This document shows positions 25,969-34,149 of a DNA stretch of 64,000 bases, piece after piece (positions within the stretch are counted from its first letter, which is position 1; every line of letters starts with the position of its first letter). This DNA comes from CAZOVB01 sp964583095 (GTDB lineage: Bacteria; Planctomycetota; Phycisphaerae; SM23-33), in contig CAZOVB010000011.1 of assembly GCA_964583095.1 (NCBI GenBank), positions 34,893-98,892 on the forward strand. Direction: 5' to 3'. The position numbers were made by a program, and so were the translations under genes. A model generated the notes under the pieces. That model had not been told where the DNA came from and made no database searches. It saw nothing but the letters and a program-made list of their open reading frames with translations.

Positions 25969-26412
25969 ATGACCGGGAAGAATCGCGACAACATCGAAGA
26001 CATCGAGGAAGAAATCTCTTTTGACGAGCCGCTGGCGATGGCGGATGAAGAAGAAGAGATCGAACTGGCCAAGCCCGAAGCCGAGGAAGATGAGGAAGAG
26101 ACCATCAGTCTCATCGACGACGAGGAACTGCACGCCTCGCAGGTTCGCGCCTTTGGCGGAGCGGCTTCCAAGATGGGCGCAGGGCACAAGGCTGATTTCC
26201 AGAGGGCCCTGAACAACTCCGGCCAGGGGGCCACACGCTGCCGGATCTTCCATTCCAAGCTGGCCGCGACGAGCCTGGAATACATGGAGAAGCAGATCAA
26301 CGACTGGGTGGATTCGGACCCGACAATCGACATCAAGCAGGTGGGCCATTCCATTGGGGTGATGACCGGCAAGACGGCTGAGACCAGCCTGATCGTGACC
26401 GTCTGGTATTGA
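25969..26412 (+). CDS. Small acidic protein of unknown function
   Basis: 147 residues. The first 60 residues are extremely acidic (IEDIEEEISF, DEEEEIELA, EEDEEETISLIDDEE). The second half is a compact alpha/beta segment (GATRCRIFHSKLAATSLEYM, then ETSLIVTVWY). GGAGA precedes the ATG and a perfect -10 box lies upstream, so it is well expressed and monocistronic. The C-terminal part recalls planctomycete hypothetical proteins, but I cannot name a family. It converges with a histidine kinase 3 bp away. Confidence 0.72.
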   Translation: MTGKNRDNIEDIEEEISFDEPLAMADEEEEIELAKPEAEEDEEETISLIDDEELHASQVRAFGGAASKMGAGHKADFQRALNNSGQGATRCRIFHSKLAATSLEYMEKQINDWVDSDPTIDIKQVGHSIGVMTGKTAETSLIVTVWY

Positions 26413-26415
26413 GGT

Positions 26416-28059
26416 TCAGTCGGCCTTGTCGGGGTCCGGCTGATCCTTCCCGCCGCCCAGGGGAAGGTGAAGCGAGAAGGTGGCCCCATGTCCCGGAGCG
26501 CTGGAGACGCTGAGCCTTCCCCCCAGCAGGCTGGAGAGTTCCTTGCTGATGGCCAGGCCCAGTCCGGTTCCTGCTGCGCCCTTGGTCAGAGGCTTTTCTC
26601 CCTGGTAGAACTTTTCGAAGATTCGTGCCTGTTCGGCCTCCGGCAGCCCCGGGCCGGTATCGGTGACGCTGATGCGGAGTTCGCGTTTTCCTCCGCCCAT
26701 CCCCGGACCGGCCATCAACGTGACCGTTCCCCCCGAGGGGGTGAATTTGATCGCGTTGCTCAGCAGATTGTACAGGATCTGCTGAACCTTTCCGCCGTCG
26801 GTGAAGATCAGCGGAAGATCCGGGGAGATTTGTCCCTTTAGCGTGATCTGCTTCTTGTCGGCCAGGGGTTTCATCAGGTCCAGGAGCGTCTGACAGGTGT
26901 CGCTGATGGCCACCTGGTCCATCTGGACCTCCGCCCGCCCGGCTTCGATCTTGGCCAGGTCCAGAAGGTCGTTGATCATATTCAAAAGGTTCTTGGCCGC
27001 GACCGAGATATTGTTGCCCCATCTCTTGATCTTGGTGTCCTGCTGGTCCTGGACCAGATCGGCAAAGCCGAGGATGCTGTTGAGCGGTGTGCGAAGCTCG
27101 TGTGAGACATTGGTCAGAAACTCCGACTTGACCTGGTTGGCCTGGAAGAGCGACACGTTGGCATGGGCAAGTTCGCTGAGGCGCAGATCCAAAGCGCGAT
27201 TGGCGTTGCGGAGCTTGTCGGTCTGATCGTTGATCGCCAGGAGCATCTCGTTGAAGCTCTCTCCCAGCCGCTGGAGTTCGTCGCCTGTCTGGATCGTGCT
27301 TCGGACCTTCAGGTCTCCCTCAGCCACGCGGTCGGCCACATCCGTCAATTGCCGGATGGGTCGAAGCACCAGCCGCCGGGTCAGCGAGACAAACAGCACA
27401 AACGCCAGTACCGCCGCCAGCAGGCCGCCGGCCAGAAACGCGATTCGGGTCCAGAGCACCAGGCTGCTGGATTCACTGGCCGCCGGCAGGGTCACTTCCA
27501 CCATACCCACCAGCAGGCCCGGCTCGAACCGGACCCTGGCTGTCGGGGTGTCATGGCAACGCAGGCAGGCTTGTTCGGTGCGTACTGCCCGGAAGCCCCG
27601 AAGCAGGTCCTCGCCGGTTTCGTCTTCATCGGGAAGAACCGTCACCTGCAGATTGGAATTGCTGCCAAAGGCAGTAGCCACCTTCTCCTGGATCGCATCC
27701 AGTTCCCCTTCCTGACGGTGCTGGGGGGTCAGGAGGATCATGTTCATTCGCCGCTGGGCCCGATCGGTGTCCAGCTTGCCGGCGTAGAGTTCCGGGACAC
27801 TCAGCCTGCGGGGGCCCGCGTCCTGTTCGCCGTCTTCCGGTTCACTACGGGTTAGAATGTCCGACTGATGCTCATGGTACCACTCCTGCAGGGCCAGTTG
27901 CGTCAGTTCTTCCACCGACCGCTGCACGTTCTGCTGGGCCAGCATCTCCATGAAATACCAGGGCACCACCAGGGCGGCAGCAATGATCACAAGCACCGCC
28001 GCGCCGAACAGCAGGCGGAATTTCGTTGCAAGGGAGATACGTACAAATCGCTTGGCCAT
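26416..28059 (-). CDS. Membrane sensor histidine kinase with haem-type CxxCH sensor domain (DUF3365-like)
   Basis: 547 residues. TM1 is at residues about 15-36. The extracytoplasmic domain ends with EQACLRCHD (CxxCH, residues 165-169), as in Tll0287/DUF3365-type c-haem sensors. TM2 is at about 200-225 and is followed by a HAMP domain (RRLVLRPIRQLTDVADRVAE). HisKA is SHELRTPLNSILGFADLV, and the ATPase domain has NLLSNAIKFTPSGG, DTGPGLP and GTGLGLAISKEL. It would phosphorylate a response regulator in answer to redox state or a gas such as NO. No response regulator is adjacent. The start follows TACAAT by 9 nt. Confidence 0.9.
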   Translation of the reverse strand: MAKRFVRISLATKFRLLFGAAVLVIIAAALVVPWYFMEMLAQQNVQRSVEELTQLALQEWYHEHQSDILTRSEPEDGEQDAGPRRLSVPELYAGKLDTDRAQRRMNMILLTPQHRQEGELDAIQEKVATAFGSNSNLQVTVLPDEDETGEDLLRGFRAVRTEQACLRCHDTPTARVRFEPGLLVGMVEVTLPAASESSSLVLWTRIAFLAGGLLAAVLAFVLFVSLTRRLVLRPIRQLTDVADRVAEGDLKVRSTIQTGDELQRLGESFNEMLLAINDQTDKLRNANRALDLRLSELAHANVSLFQANQVKSEFLTNVSHELRTPLNSILGFADLVQDQQDTKIKRWGNNISVAAKNLLNMINDLLDLAKIEAGRAEVQMDQVAISDTCQTLLDLMKPLADKKQITLKGQISPDLPLIFTDGGKVQQILYNLLSNAIKFTPSGGTVTLMAGPGMGGGKRELRISVTDTGPGLPEAEQARIFEKFYQGEKPLTKGAAGTGLGLAISKELSSLLGGRLSVSSAPGHGATFSLHLPLGGGKDQPDPDKAD

Positions 28060-28068
28060 GGAACCGGC

Positions 28069-28074
28069 ATTGTA
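28069..28074 (-). promoter_or_regulatory. Start-adjacent -10 box (TACAAT) of the histidine kinase
   Basis: On the minus strand TACAAT ends 9 nt before the ATG at 28059. The leader would be absent or only a few nt. No good -35 box is seen. Confidence 0.4.
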
Positions 28075-28171
28075 GAGCCCCGGGCCCTGTGATGGAAGCA
28101 CCTGGGCCCGCCTGGCGAGCTGGAAAGCTCCTGCCTGGGGCAAATATCGTGATCTGCCGTCCATGCCCCGG

Positions 28172-28177
28172 TAGAAT
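28172..28177 (+). promoter_or_regulatory. Start-adjacent -10 box (TAGAAT) of the membrane-protein gene at 28185
   Basis: TAGAAT is followed by 7 nt and the ATG at 28185. A weak -35 (GTGATC, 28149-28154) lies 17 bp upstream. A leaderless transcript is implied. Confidence 0.4.
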
Positions 28178-28184
28178 TTCCACC

Positions 28185-28736
28185 ATGGAGTCGCTGAAAG
28201 AGATGCTGTTTGAGGATCCCAAGGCCATCTATGTGGTCCTGGCCCTGGTCTGGCTGGTCCTGGCGCTGGTCTGGCGCAGGCATCCCAACCGCCGGACTGC
28301 CGCTGTGCTTGCGGTTCCCTTTCTCCTGGCCGGGGGAGTGTTCCTGCTTTCGAGACTCGTGGAGACAGACCGGGAACAGATTACCCGCAGCGTGAATGAA
28401 ATTGCCCAGGCCATCAACGAGGGCAGATACGGGGACGTCCGGGAGTACCTGGAGGAGGACTTCGGCGTTACCGGCCAGAGCGTTGCGGATATCCCCGCTG
28501 CGATCGAGCTGCTGTCCCAGCGGGCCCGGCAGTTCCGGCTGGGAAGCGTTAAGGTCAATCGCGTGGACGTGATGATCGAGGGACGCCTGGCCGATGTGCA
28601 GGTCCAGACCATGATCACCCTGGGCGACTCCCGGAAGGTTCCGGTCCGCTGGGACCTGACCTGGGTCGAAGCCTCAGGCCGGTGGCGCATTCGAAACCTG
28701 GACCGGTACCAGGTCAAGATAAGCCTGGGTTTCTGA
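28185..28736 (+). CDS. Two-TM protein with cytoplasmic or periplasmic NTF2-like domain
   Basis: 183 residues. Two hydrophobic helices (AIYVVLALVWLVLALVW; AAVLAVPFLLAGGVFLLSRL) are followed by about 115 residues that fit an NTF2/SnoaL-like alpha+beta fold: ITRSVNEIAQAINEGRYGDV, VDVMIEGRLADVQVQ and a final YQVKISLGF. Function unknown. It is divergent from the haem-motif kinase, so the two may be functionally linked. It converges with the glycogen synthase gene. Confidence 0.72.
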   Translation: MESLKEMLFEDPKAIYVVLALVWLVLALVWRRHPNRRTAAVLAVPFLLAGGVFLLSRLVETDREQITRSVNEIAQAINEGRYGDVREYLEEDFGVTGQSVADIPAAIELLSQRARQFRLGSVKVNRVDVMIEGRLADVQVQTMITLGDSRKVPVRWDLTWVEASGRWRIRNLDRYQVKISLGF

Positions 28737-28768
28737 GACACCCCGCTGCGACGTGCCGTCAGGCGGTA

Positions 28769-30595
28769 CTAAAGGAACTCGGCAGCTATCCGATGCGCCT
28801 TGTTGTACTGCTTGCCCAGCACCTGCCAGTCGAACTGGTCGCTGCAAGCTTCCACACGGTTTCGCGTGTCGATCCGCTCTCGCCTGCCCAGCCGGCAGAA
28901 TTCCATCAGCCACCGCGTCAATTGCTCGGCCGATTCATCAAAATGTTGATTCCGGCGTCGCGTGACGTAGATGCCTGTCTCTTCATGTTCAGGCATATGT
29001 TCCAGCACGTGCGTGCCGAACCCGCTCAAATCGCTGGTTACCGCAGGCAGGCCCCGGGCGATGCACTCCAGGGGGGTGTAGCCCCAGGGCTCGTAGAAAC
29101 TCGGGAAAATCCCCAGGTGGCACCCCCGGACGAACTGATCATATTCCATCGAAAGCAGCGGATTGCTGCTCGTGACGAAGTCGGGATGATAGACCACCTT
29201 CACCGGATCATTTGGAAGGTTGATCAGGTTCAGATACCGCAGTTGCTGGAGGATGGCATCTTCGTGGTCGTCGTACAGGTCGTGCGTGACCACCGTCGGA
29301 AGCGAGGGAGCATGCCAGGCGTGCATCATCCGCTGGAGGCGAAGCTTCCAGTAGTCATCGACCATATCGGCGAAATCGGGAACGATGCCCTTGGCTGCGC
29401 ACTCGAACAATCTCTCGCCGATGTGGTCCTTGATCTGCTCACAGTTCCGCCGAAGCTCCTGAAGCATAGCCGCTCTTCGCAGGACCTCGGCATTGACGCC
29501 CCGGAACGGTCGCTTGGTGATCAGGAAACAGACGATCGTCCTGCCGCTTCGATTGGATTTCAGATGGGTGTTGAGCCTCGCCAGGGCCTCCAGGGTGAGG
29601 TCGAAGCCTTTGTTGCGGTATTCGTAGCGTCCGGAACTGAAAAAGTAGAGCGTCTTGTCCAGATCGAAGGTGTAACTGGGGAAGAACATCGACATCACGA
29701 ACTGGTGAATCTGTTCCTTGTACTGCCGGTGCAGATTCTGAAACTCGTGCAGCGCGACAAACCGTTCGATGTTCAGGCCGTTGGGCAGCAGCAGGTCGGG
29801 CTTGCGACCCAGCAGATGCTCGCATTCCTGGGCGGTGACCTCGCTCAGGGTCGTCAGGACATGAGCTCCATGGGCCGCAGAACGCTCCAGGCGCATCTGG
29901 GGCTCGATCCCGAAACGACGCGACTCGGTCAGCCAGTCCACCTGCGGGATCCGGTGGTAGAAGCTCGCGTCGTTCTGGGCCAGAATCCGCCCCAGCATGG
30001 TCGCGTGCGTGGTGAAGACAATGGCGGCAGGGTCCTTCACCCGGCGAAGTTCGGGAATGGCCGGGCCGGTCATCCACTCGTGGAAGTGAAGCAGCAGCCG
30101 CTGCTTTTCGTCCCGCATCGATCGCAATGTGCGAATAAAAAGTTGCAGGACGTGCCCGAAACCCACCACCTCATCCAGCAACGGTTCACCGGCGGGGGTA
30201 GCGATATCGTGATGCTCCCAGAGGAGGTACTTGGCCTGGTCCAGTTTCGACACGGGAATTCTCGGGCCCAGCAGGACGGTGCGCGGTTTGCCCGTTATCA
30301 GCCAGTAGCCGTAGTGGGCTTCGTACCCCTCCTCACGAAGGGCCTTGACTGCCTGAGACAGGGGGGTCCCATCGACGGCCGGCTCGAATTCCAGCGGACT
30401 GGTGGAAGGATTGTAAGGCCCGACGAGGCAGTAGTTGTCCCCCCAGGCATCGACCATGAAGGGGACCTTGGATCGAATGACCGTGTAGATCCCCCCGACC
30501 TGCTGGCAGATCTCCCATGCGATCTCCAGAAGCATATTTCCCGCAGTCGGAGGATCTGTCGAGGGTTGGATGTTTGTGGAATTCTCTCCGGCCAT
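28769..30595 (-). CDS. Glycogen synthase, GT3 (eukaryotic/GYS) type
   Basis: 608 residues from the ATG at 30595. The N-terminus EIAWEICQQVGGIYTVIRSK is typical of GT3 glycogen synthases, not of the GT5 (GlgA) family. Further GT3 hallmarks are FSSGRYEYRNKGFDL, VCFLITKRPF, the sugar-nucleotide Glu pair in SFYEPWGYTPLECIARGLP and VTSDLSGFG. It would extend alpha-1,4-glucan chains using UDP-glucose, in contrast to the ADP-glucose used by GlgA. It lacks the long regulatory tails of animal enzymes. A candidate promoter lies about 45 nt upstream. A GTG at 30622 is the alternative start. Confidence 0.92.
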   Translation of the reverse strand: MAGENSTNIQPSTDPPTAGNMLLEIAWEICQQVGGIYTVIRSKVPFMVDAWGDNYCLVGPYNPSTSPLEFEPAVDGTPLSQAVKALREEGYEAHYGYWLITGKPRTVLLGPRIPVSKLDQAKYLLWEHHDIATPAGEPLLDEVVGFGHVLQLFIRTLRSMRDEKQRLLLHFHEWMTGPAIPELRRVKDPAAIVFTTHATMLGRILAQNDASFYHRIPQVDWLTESRRFGIEPQMRLERSAAHGAHVLTTLSEVTAQECEHLLGRKPDLLLPNGLNIERFVALHEFQNLHRQYKEQIHQFVMSMFFPSYTFDLDKTLYFFSSGRYEYRNKGFDLTLEALARLNTHLKSNRSGRTIVCFLITKRPFRGVNAEVLRRAAMLQELRRNCEQIKDHIGERLFECAAKGIVPDFADMVDDYWKLRLQRMMHAWHAPSLPTVVTHDLYDDHEDAILQQLRYLNLINLPNDPVKVVYHPDFVTSSNPLLSMEYDQFVRGCHLGIFPSFYEPWGYTPLECIARGLPAVTSDLSGFGTHVLEHMPEHEETGIYVTRRRNQHFDESAEQLTRWLMEFCRLGRRERIDTRNRVEACSDQFDWQVLGKQYNKAHRIAAEFL

Positions 30596-30642
30596 CGTGC
30601 CTGTCGATCTCCGTTCTCCCACATAAAGACCGTGGTCCAGGC

Positions 30643-30671
30643 ATCATAGACGCCGGCAGGGCCTCAGACAA
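30643..30671 (-). promoter_or_regulatory. Promoter of the glycogen synthase gene
   Basis: On the minus strand: TTGTCT, 17-bp spacer, TATGAT, giving a leader of about 40 nt to the ATG at 30595. Confidence 0.5.
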
Positions 30672-30727
30672 GCCCGTCCGGGGCGGTTCTAGGATTCCAC
30701 CTTCCAGATGACCCAGCCACTTCCGCC

Positions 30728-31066
30728 TCAGGCCCGGGGAGAAGTCCCCTGATCCAGAAGCCAGCTCTGGAGACGCTGGAGGGAAGCGTCGTTGAGCTGG
30801 GTGAAACGAATGGCCACCCGGTCCCCTTCGGTGCGCAGGACCTTGCCGGTTACCTCGATGACGCCGCGGTTTTCGCCTACCGCGTCGAAGAGCACCTGCA
30901 CCTGCTGACGTTCATCGAGCAGGGCACCGGTCCGCAGGGCCAAGCCTTCCCGGCAGATATCGAGAGTCTCCGCCTCGGCGTCGGTATTGCTGAAGCTTAC
31001 CGTAGCGGGGCAGCGAAGGTTGTGGCGCCGATGACGACGGCGATTCTGATCGAACGTATCGGGCAT
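30728..31066 (-). CDS. PilZ-domain protein (c-di-GMP receptor candidate)
   Basis: 112 residues, AGGAG 8 nt before the ATG. It is a single PilZ domain: an arginine-rich N-terminus (NRRRHRRHNLRC, matching RxxxR), then TLDICREGLAL in place of the usual D/NxSxxG. The Ser is shifted to Cys-Arg, so binding may be weakened. The beta-barrel ends with GDRVAIRFTQL and a C-terminal helix. It could link c-di-GMP to envelope or motility functions. It follows guaA on the same strand after 118 bp. Confidence 0.82.
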   Translation of the reverse strand: MPDTFDQNRRRHRRHNLRCPATVSFSNTDAEAETLDICREGLALRTGALLDERQQVQVLFDAVGENRGVIEVTGKVLRTEGDRVAIRFTQLNDASLQRLQSWLLDQGTSPRA

Positions 31067-31184
31067 GGCTGTATCTCCTGACCGGGACGGATTTTCGTAT
31101 CTGCTGTCCCTATCGGACGCCGTGGCCCCGGGCTGTGACAGATTTCCTTTCGCCTCCCGACCGGCCACCCGCCCAGGAAGGAAT

Positions 31185-32744
31185 CTACTCCCATTCGATG
31201 GTCGCGGGGGGCTTGGAAGAGATATCGTAGACCACCCGGTTGACCCCACGGACCTCGTTGATGATCCGGTTGCTGATCGTCGCCAGAACGTCGTAGGGGA
31301 TGCGGGACCAGTCAGCCGTCATGAAGTCCGAAGTGTCCACGGAGCGGATCGCGATGACATTCTCGTAGGTGCGTCCATCGCCCATCACCCCCACCGACTG
31401 AATCGGAAGCAGAACCGCAAATGTCTGGGCTGTCTTGCGATACAGATTGGCGGCGGTGATCTCTTCCAGCAGCACGTTGTCGGCCAGGCGGAGCACATCC
31501 AGCCTCTCGCGTGTGATGGGTCCGATACAGCGAACGGCCAGTCCCGGGCCCGGGAAGGGGTGGCGCCATACCACCTGGTCGGGAAGCCCCAGCAACTCGC
31601 CCACCTGGCGGACCTCGTCCTTGAACAGGTCCCGGAGCGGCTCGATCAGGTCAAACCCCAGTTCGCTGGGCAGACCCCCCACGTTGTGATGCAGCTTGAT
31701 ATTGGCCGCGGTCCCCGCCAGGGAATGCCCGGATTCGATCACGTCCGGATACAGCGTCCCCTGGGCCAGGAAGCGGGCATGGGGGATCTTCTCCGCCGCC
31801 TGCTTGAACACGTCGATGAACGTATGGCCGATGATCCGGCGCTTCTCCTGCGGATCCACCACGTCGATCAGCTTGTCCAGGAAGATATCCGCTGCCGGTA
31901 CGACCGTCAGGTTCACCTTGAAATGCTCCACGAAGGTCGAGCGAACCAGCTCCACCTCCTGGAGGCGAAGCAGGCCGTTATCGACGAAAATGCACGAGAG
32001 ACGGTCTCCGATGGCCTTATGGAGCAGGGCGGCTACCACCGAAGAATCCACACCCCCTGAAAGCCCGCAGATCACCCGTTGCTCGGACCCGACAGCCTCG
32101 CGGACCTCCTGGACGACCGAATCGATGAACGATCCCATCTTCCAGAGCCCCTGGCACTTGCAGATATCGTAGAGGAAGTTGACGAACACCTCGTTGCCGT
32201 GGGGGGTGTGCGTGACCTCCGGGTGGAACTGCACGCCGTAGAATGCCCGGCTCTTGTGTTTGACCGCGGCATAGGGGCAGGTCGGCGTGGCGGCCAGGGG
32301 GATGAAATCTTCATTGAGCGTCTGGATCTGGTCGCCGTGGCTCATCCAGGCGGTGGTTTCGGCAGGGAGATTGCGAAGCAGACTGTCGGGCTCATTGACC
32401 CTCAGATGCACGCGGCCGTACTCCCGGGCGGTGGCTGGATGCACATCAGCTCCGAGCATCTGGCAGGCCAGTTGCATCCCGTAGCAGATGCCGAGAATCG
32501 GGACGCCCAGTCCCAGCAGTTCCGGGCGGCATCGTGGGGCTCCCTTTTCGTAAACACTGGAAGGACCGCCGGTAAAGATCAATCCCCTGGGGTTGAGCTT
32601 GCGCAGCTCTTCCAGTTCCACCTGCGGATGGGCCAGCACGCTGTAGACGCCGTTCTCGCGCACGCGCCGGGCGATGAGCTGGGCGTACTGGCTGCCAAAA
32701 TCCAGGATGACGATCGTTTCCGACTGCGTCGACGATGCCGCCAT
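31185..32744 (-). CDS. guaA: GMP synthase (glutamine-hydrolysing)
   Basis: 519 residues. It converts XMP to GMP. The N-terminal class I amidotransferase domain has IVILDFGSQYAQLIARRVRE, the nucleophile elbow PILGICYGMQLACQ with Cys, and a catalytic His in YGVQFHPEV. The ATP-pyrophosphatase domain has the P-loop-like GLSGGVDSSVVAALLHKA. The dimerisation domain ends in the conserved SKPPATIEWE. The ATG with GGAAGG upstream was chosen over an in-frame codon 11 residues earlier. A TTGCCT-17-TAGACT promoter lies about 50 bp upstream. Confidence 0.97.
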   Translation of the reverse strand: MAASSTQSETIVILDFGSQYAQLIARRVRENGVYSVLAHPQVELEELRKLNPRGLIFTGGPSSVYEKGAPRCRPELLGLGVPILGICYGMQLACQMLGADVHPATAREYGRVHLRVNEPDSLLRNLPAETTAWMSHGDQIQTLNEDFIPLAATPTCPYAAVKHKSRAFYGVQFHPEVTHTPHGNEVFVNFLYDICKCQGLWKMGSFIDSVVQEVREAVGSEQRVICGLSGGVDSSVVAALLHKAIGDRLSCIFVDNGLLRLQEVELVRSTFVEHFKVNLTVVPAADIFLDKLIDVVDPQEKRRIIGHTFIDVFKQAAEKIPHARFLAQGTLYPDVIESGHSLAGTAANIKLHHNVGGLPSELGFDLIEPLRDLFKDEVRQVGELLGLPDQVVWRHPFPGPGLAVRCIGPITRERLDVLRLADNVLLEEITAANLYRKTAQTFAVLLPIQSVGVMGDGRTYENVIAIRSVDTSDFMTADWSRIPYDVLATISNRIINEVRGVNRVVYDISSKPPATIEWE

Positions 32745-32795
32745 GGCCGATTCCACCTTCCAAAGCCTGGGATTCAATCCGGAAAGAAACCACCC

Positions 32796-32824
32796 AGTCT
32801 ACGCGGGGCCGGGGCAAAAGGCAA
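32796..32824 (-). promoter_or_regulatory. Candidate promoter of guaA
   Basis: On the minus strand: TTGCCT, 17-bp spacer, TAGACT; the leader is about 45 nt. The rest of the 303-bp gap 32745-33047 holds only a small hairpin GATCG-AAG-CGATC followed by five T (32856-32873). Confidence 0.45.
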
Positions 32825-33047
32825 TCCCCGGGGGAAGCTTGTTTGGAGCATTTCGGATCGAAGCGATCTTTTTGTCTTCGGGCCTCAAGGGATCGCCAAG
32901 GCTCACGAAAAAGAGTCTTGGAGCCAAACCCATACAGAACCGGGTCAGGCGAGCTCTGCGTCTGGCCGAAATCAGCGCCGCGGAACGGATCTCCAAGCGG
33001 CGGCAAATGCGACGGCGCCGTCAAGGAGGCCGCGGCGTTGCTTAGTC

Positions 33048-33869
33048 ATGGAAAGAACGCACATGGAACTGCCCGAGCTGTTCAAGCAGTATCTGGAACA
33101 CCTCTTCGCCGGCAAGCGCTCCCAGGCCTGTCGGCTGCTCTTTGAGGCACACGATCGGGGAATGAGCGCCCGGAAGCTGTTGACGCTGGTCATCTGGCCG
33201 GCCATGCAGCAGATCGAAAAGCTCTACCGCGAGCACCACATCTCCAGAATCAACGAACACATGGCCACGCGAATCAACCGAACCATCGCCGACCGGCTCT
33301 GCACCGTCATGGCCTGCGCGCCCCAGTCGGGCAAGAGCATGGTCGTAGTCTGCGGAGAGGGCGAGGCCGAGGAACTCGGCGGGCAGATCGCCTCGGATCT
33401 CTTCGAGGCCGACGGATGGAGAATCTGGTTCCTCGGCTCCGGCGTACCCAATGACGAGATCCTCCAGTTCTGCGGCAAAAACCGCCCGGAAATTCTGAAC
33501 ATCTATGGGACCCGGCCTGAATCGGTGCCTTCGGTCCGGAAACTCATCGAACTCATCCGGGCCGTCGGGGCCTGCGAGGAGATGCAGATCCTCCTTACCG
33601 GCGGAGTCTTCGGCCGGGCCGAGGGGCTCTGCGATGAGGTCAAAGCCGATCTCTTTGCCGTCGATCCGCGAGAGGCCGTCGCTACCGTAAACGCCCATCC
33701 GGTCCGCGTGCCGAAGCCCGATGTCCCCGAACCGGGGCGGCGACGTAAACGCAAGAGCCGGAAGAAACAGCTCATGGCCGTCAGTTACGACTTCAGCGTA
33801 GAGACCAGGACCAAGCAGGTGACCGTAGAAGTCCCCGTGGAAGTTCAGCCCGAGGAAAAGCTCGCCTGA
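33048..33869 (+). CDS. Cobalamin-binding-domain-like protein with altered ligand residues
   Basis: 273 residues. It has the two-part B12-binding architecture. A helical cap (residues about 5-80) ends in LYREHHISRINEHMATRI. A Rossmann-like domain (about 90-215) follows: MVVVCGEGEAEELGGQIASD, IWFLGSGVPNDEIL and LLTGGVFGR. In AdoCbl receptors the cap has W-x9-EH; here it is Y-x9-EH. The lower-ligand motif ExHxxG reads EAEELG, so the cobalt-binding His is missing. A basic tail (RRRKRKSRKKQ) follows. It may bind another tetrapyrrole or act as a scaffold. An alternative start at 33063 has a better ribosome binding site. Confidence 0.8.
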   Translation: MERTHMELPELFKQYLEHLFAGKRSQACRLLFEAHDRGMSARKLLTLVIWPAMQQIEKLYREHHISRINEHMATRINRTIADRLCTVMACAPQSGKSMVVVCGEGEAEELGGQIASDLFEADGWRIWFLGSGVPNDEILQFCGKNRPEILNIYGTRPESVPSVRKLIELIRAVGACEEMQILLTGGVFGRAEGLCDEVKADLFAVDPREAVATVNAHPVRVPKPDVPEPGRRRKRKSRKKQLMAVSYDFSVETRTKQVTVEVPVEVQPEEKLA

Positions 33870-33911
33870 GAGAACTCGGATTTCGCAAAGACAGGCAACA
33901 AAAGCCAAATG

Positions 33912-33945
33912 CAGGCCCGCATCGGAATGCCCCCGAGCGGGCCTG
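33912..33945 (+). terminator. Hairpin terminator after the B12-domain gene
   Basis: Arms CAGGCCCGC and GCGGGCCTG (9 bp), loop of 16 nt, 42 bp after the stop codon. The following TTCC is a poor U-tract, so termination may be partial. Confidence 0.5.
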
Positions 33946-34006
33946 TTCCACTTCCAGGCGAATAGACGGCGGAAGCTCCGCAAACAGAAAACCCGGTTCC
34001 GAATTC

Positions 34007-34038
34007 TTGACAACCGTCTCTGGATCTGTTCATATGAT
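34007..34038 (+). promoter_or_regulatory. Candidate promoter of the dockerin-type surface protein
   Basis: A perfect -35 TTGACA (34007-34012) is followed by TATGAT (34033-34038) at 20 bp, or CATATG at 18 bp. The leader of about 105 nt contains a possible short reading frame (34050-34163). Confidence 0.4.
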
Positions 34039-34149
34039 CTTGGAGGAGGATGTTCTGTGTGAGGAAGCGCCCCGCTGTGGAGGTACGAATCCACTTGGAC
34101 GTACATCCGCACGGGGATCGGAAGACCTCGGAATTAAAGGAGATTGGCC

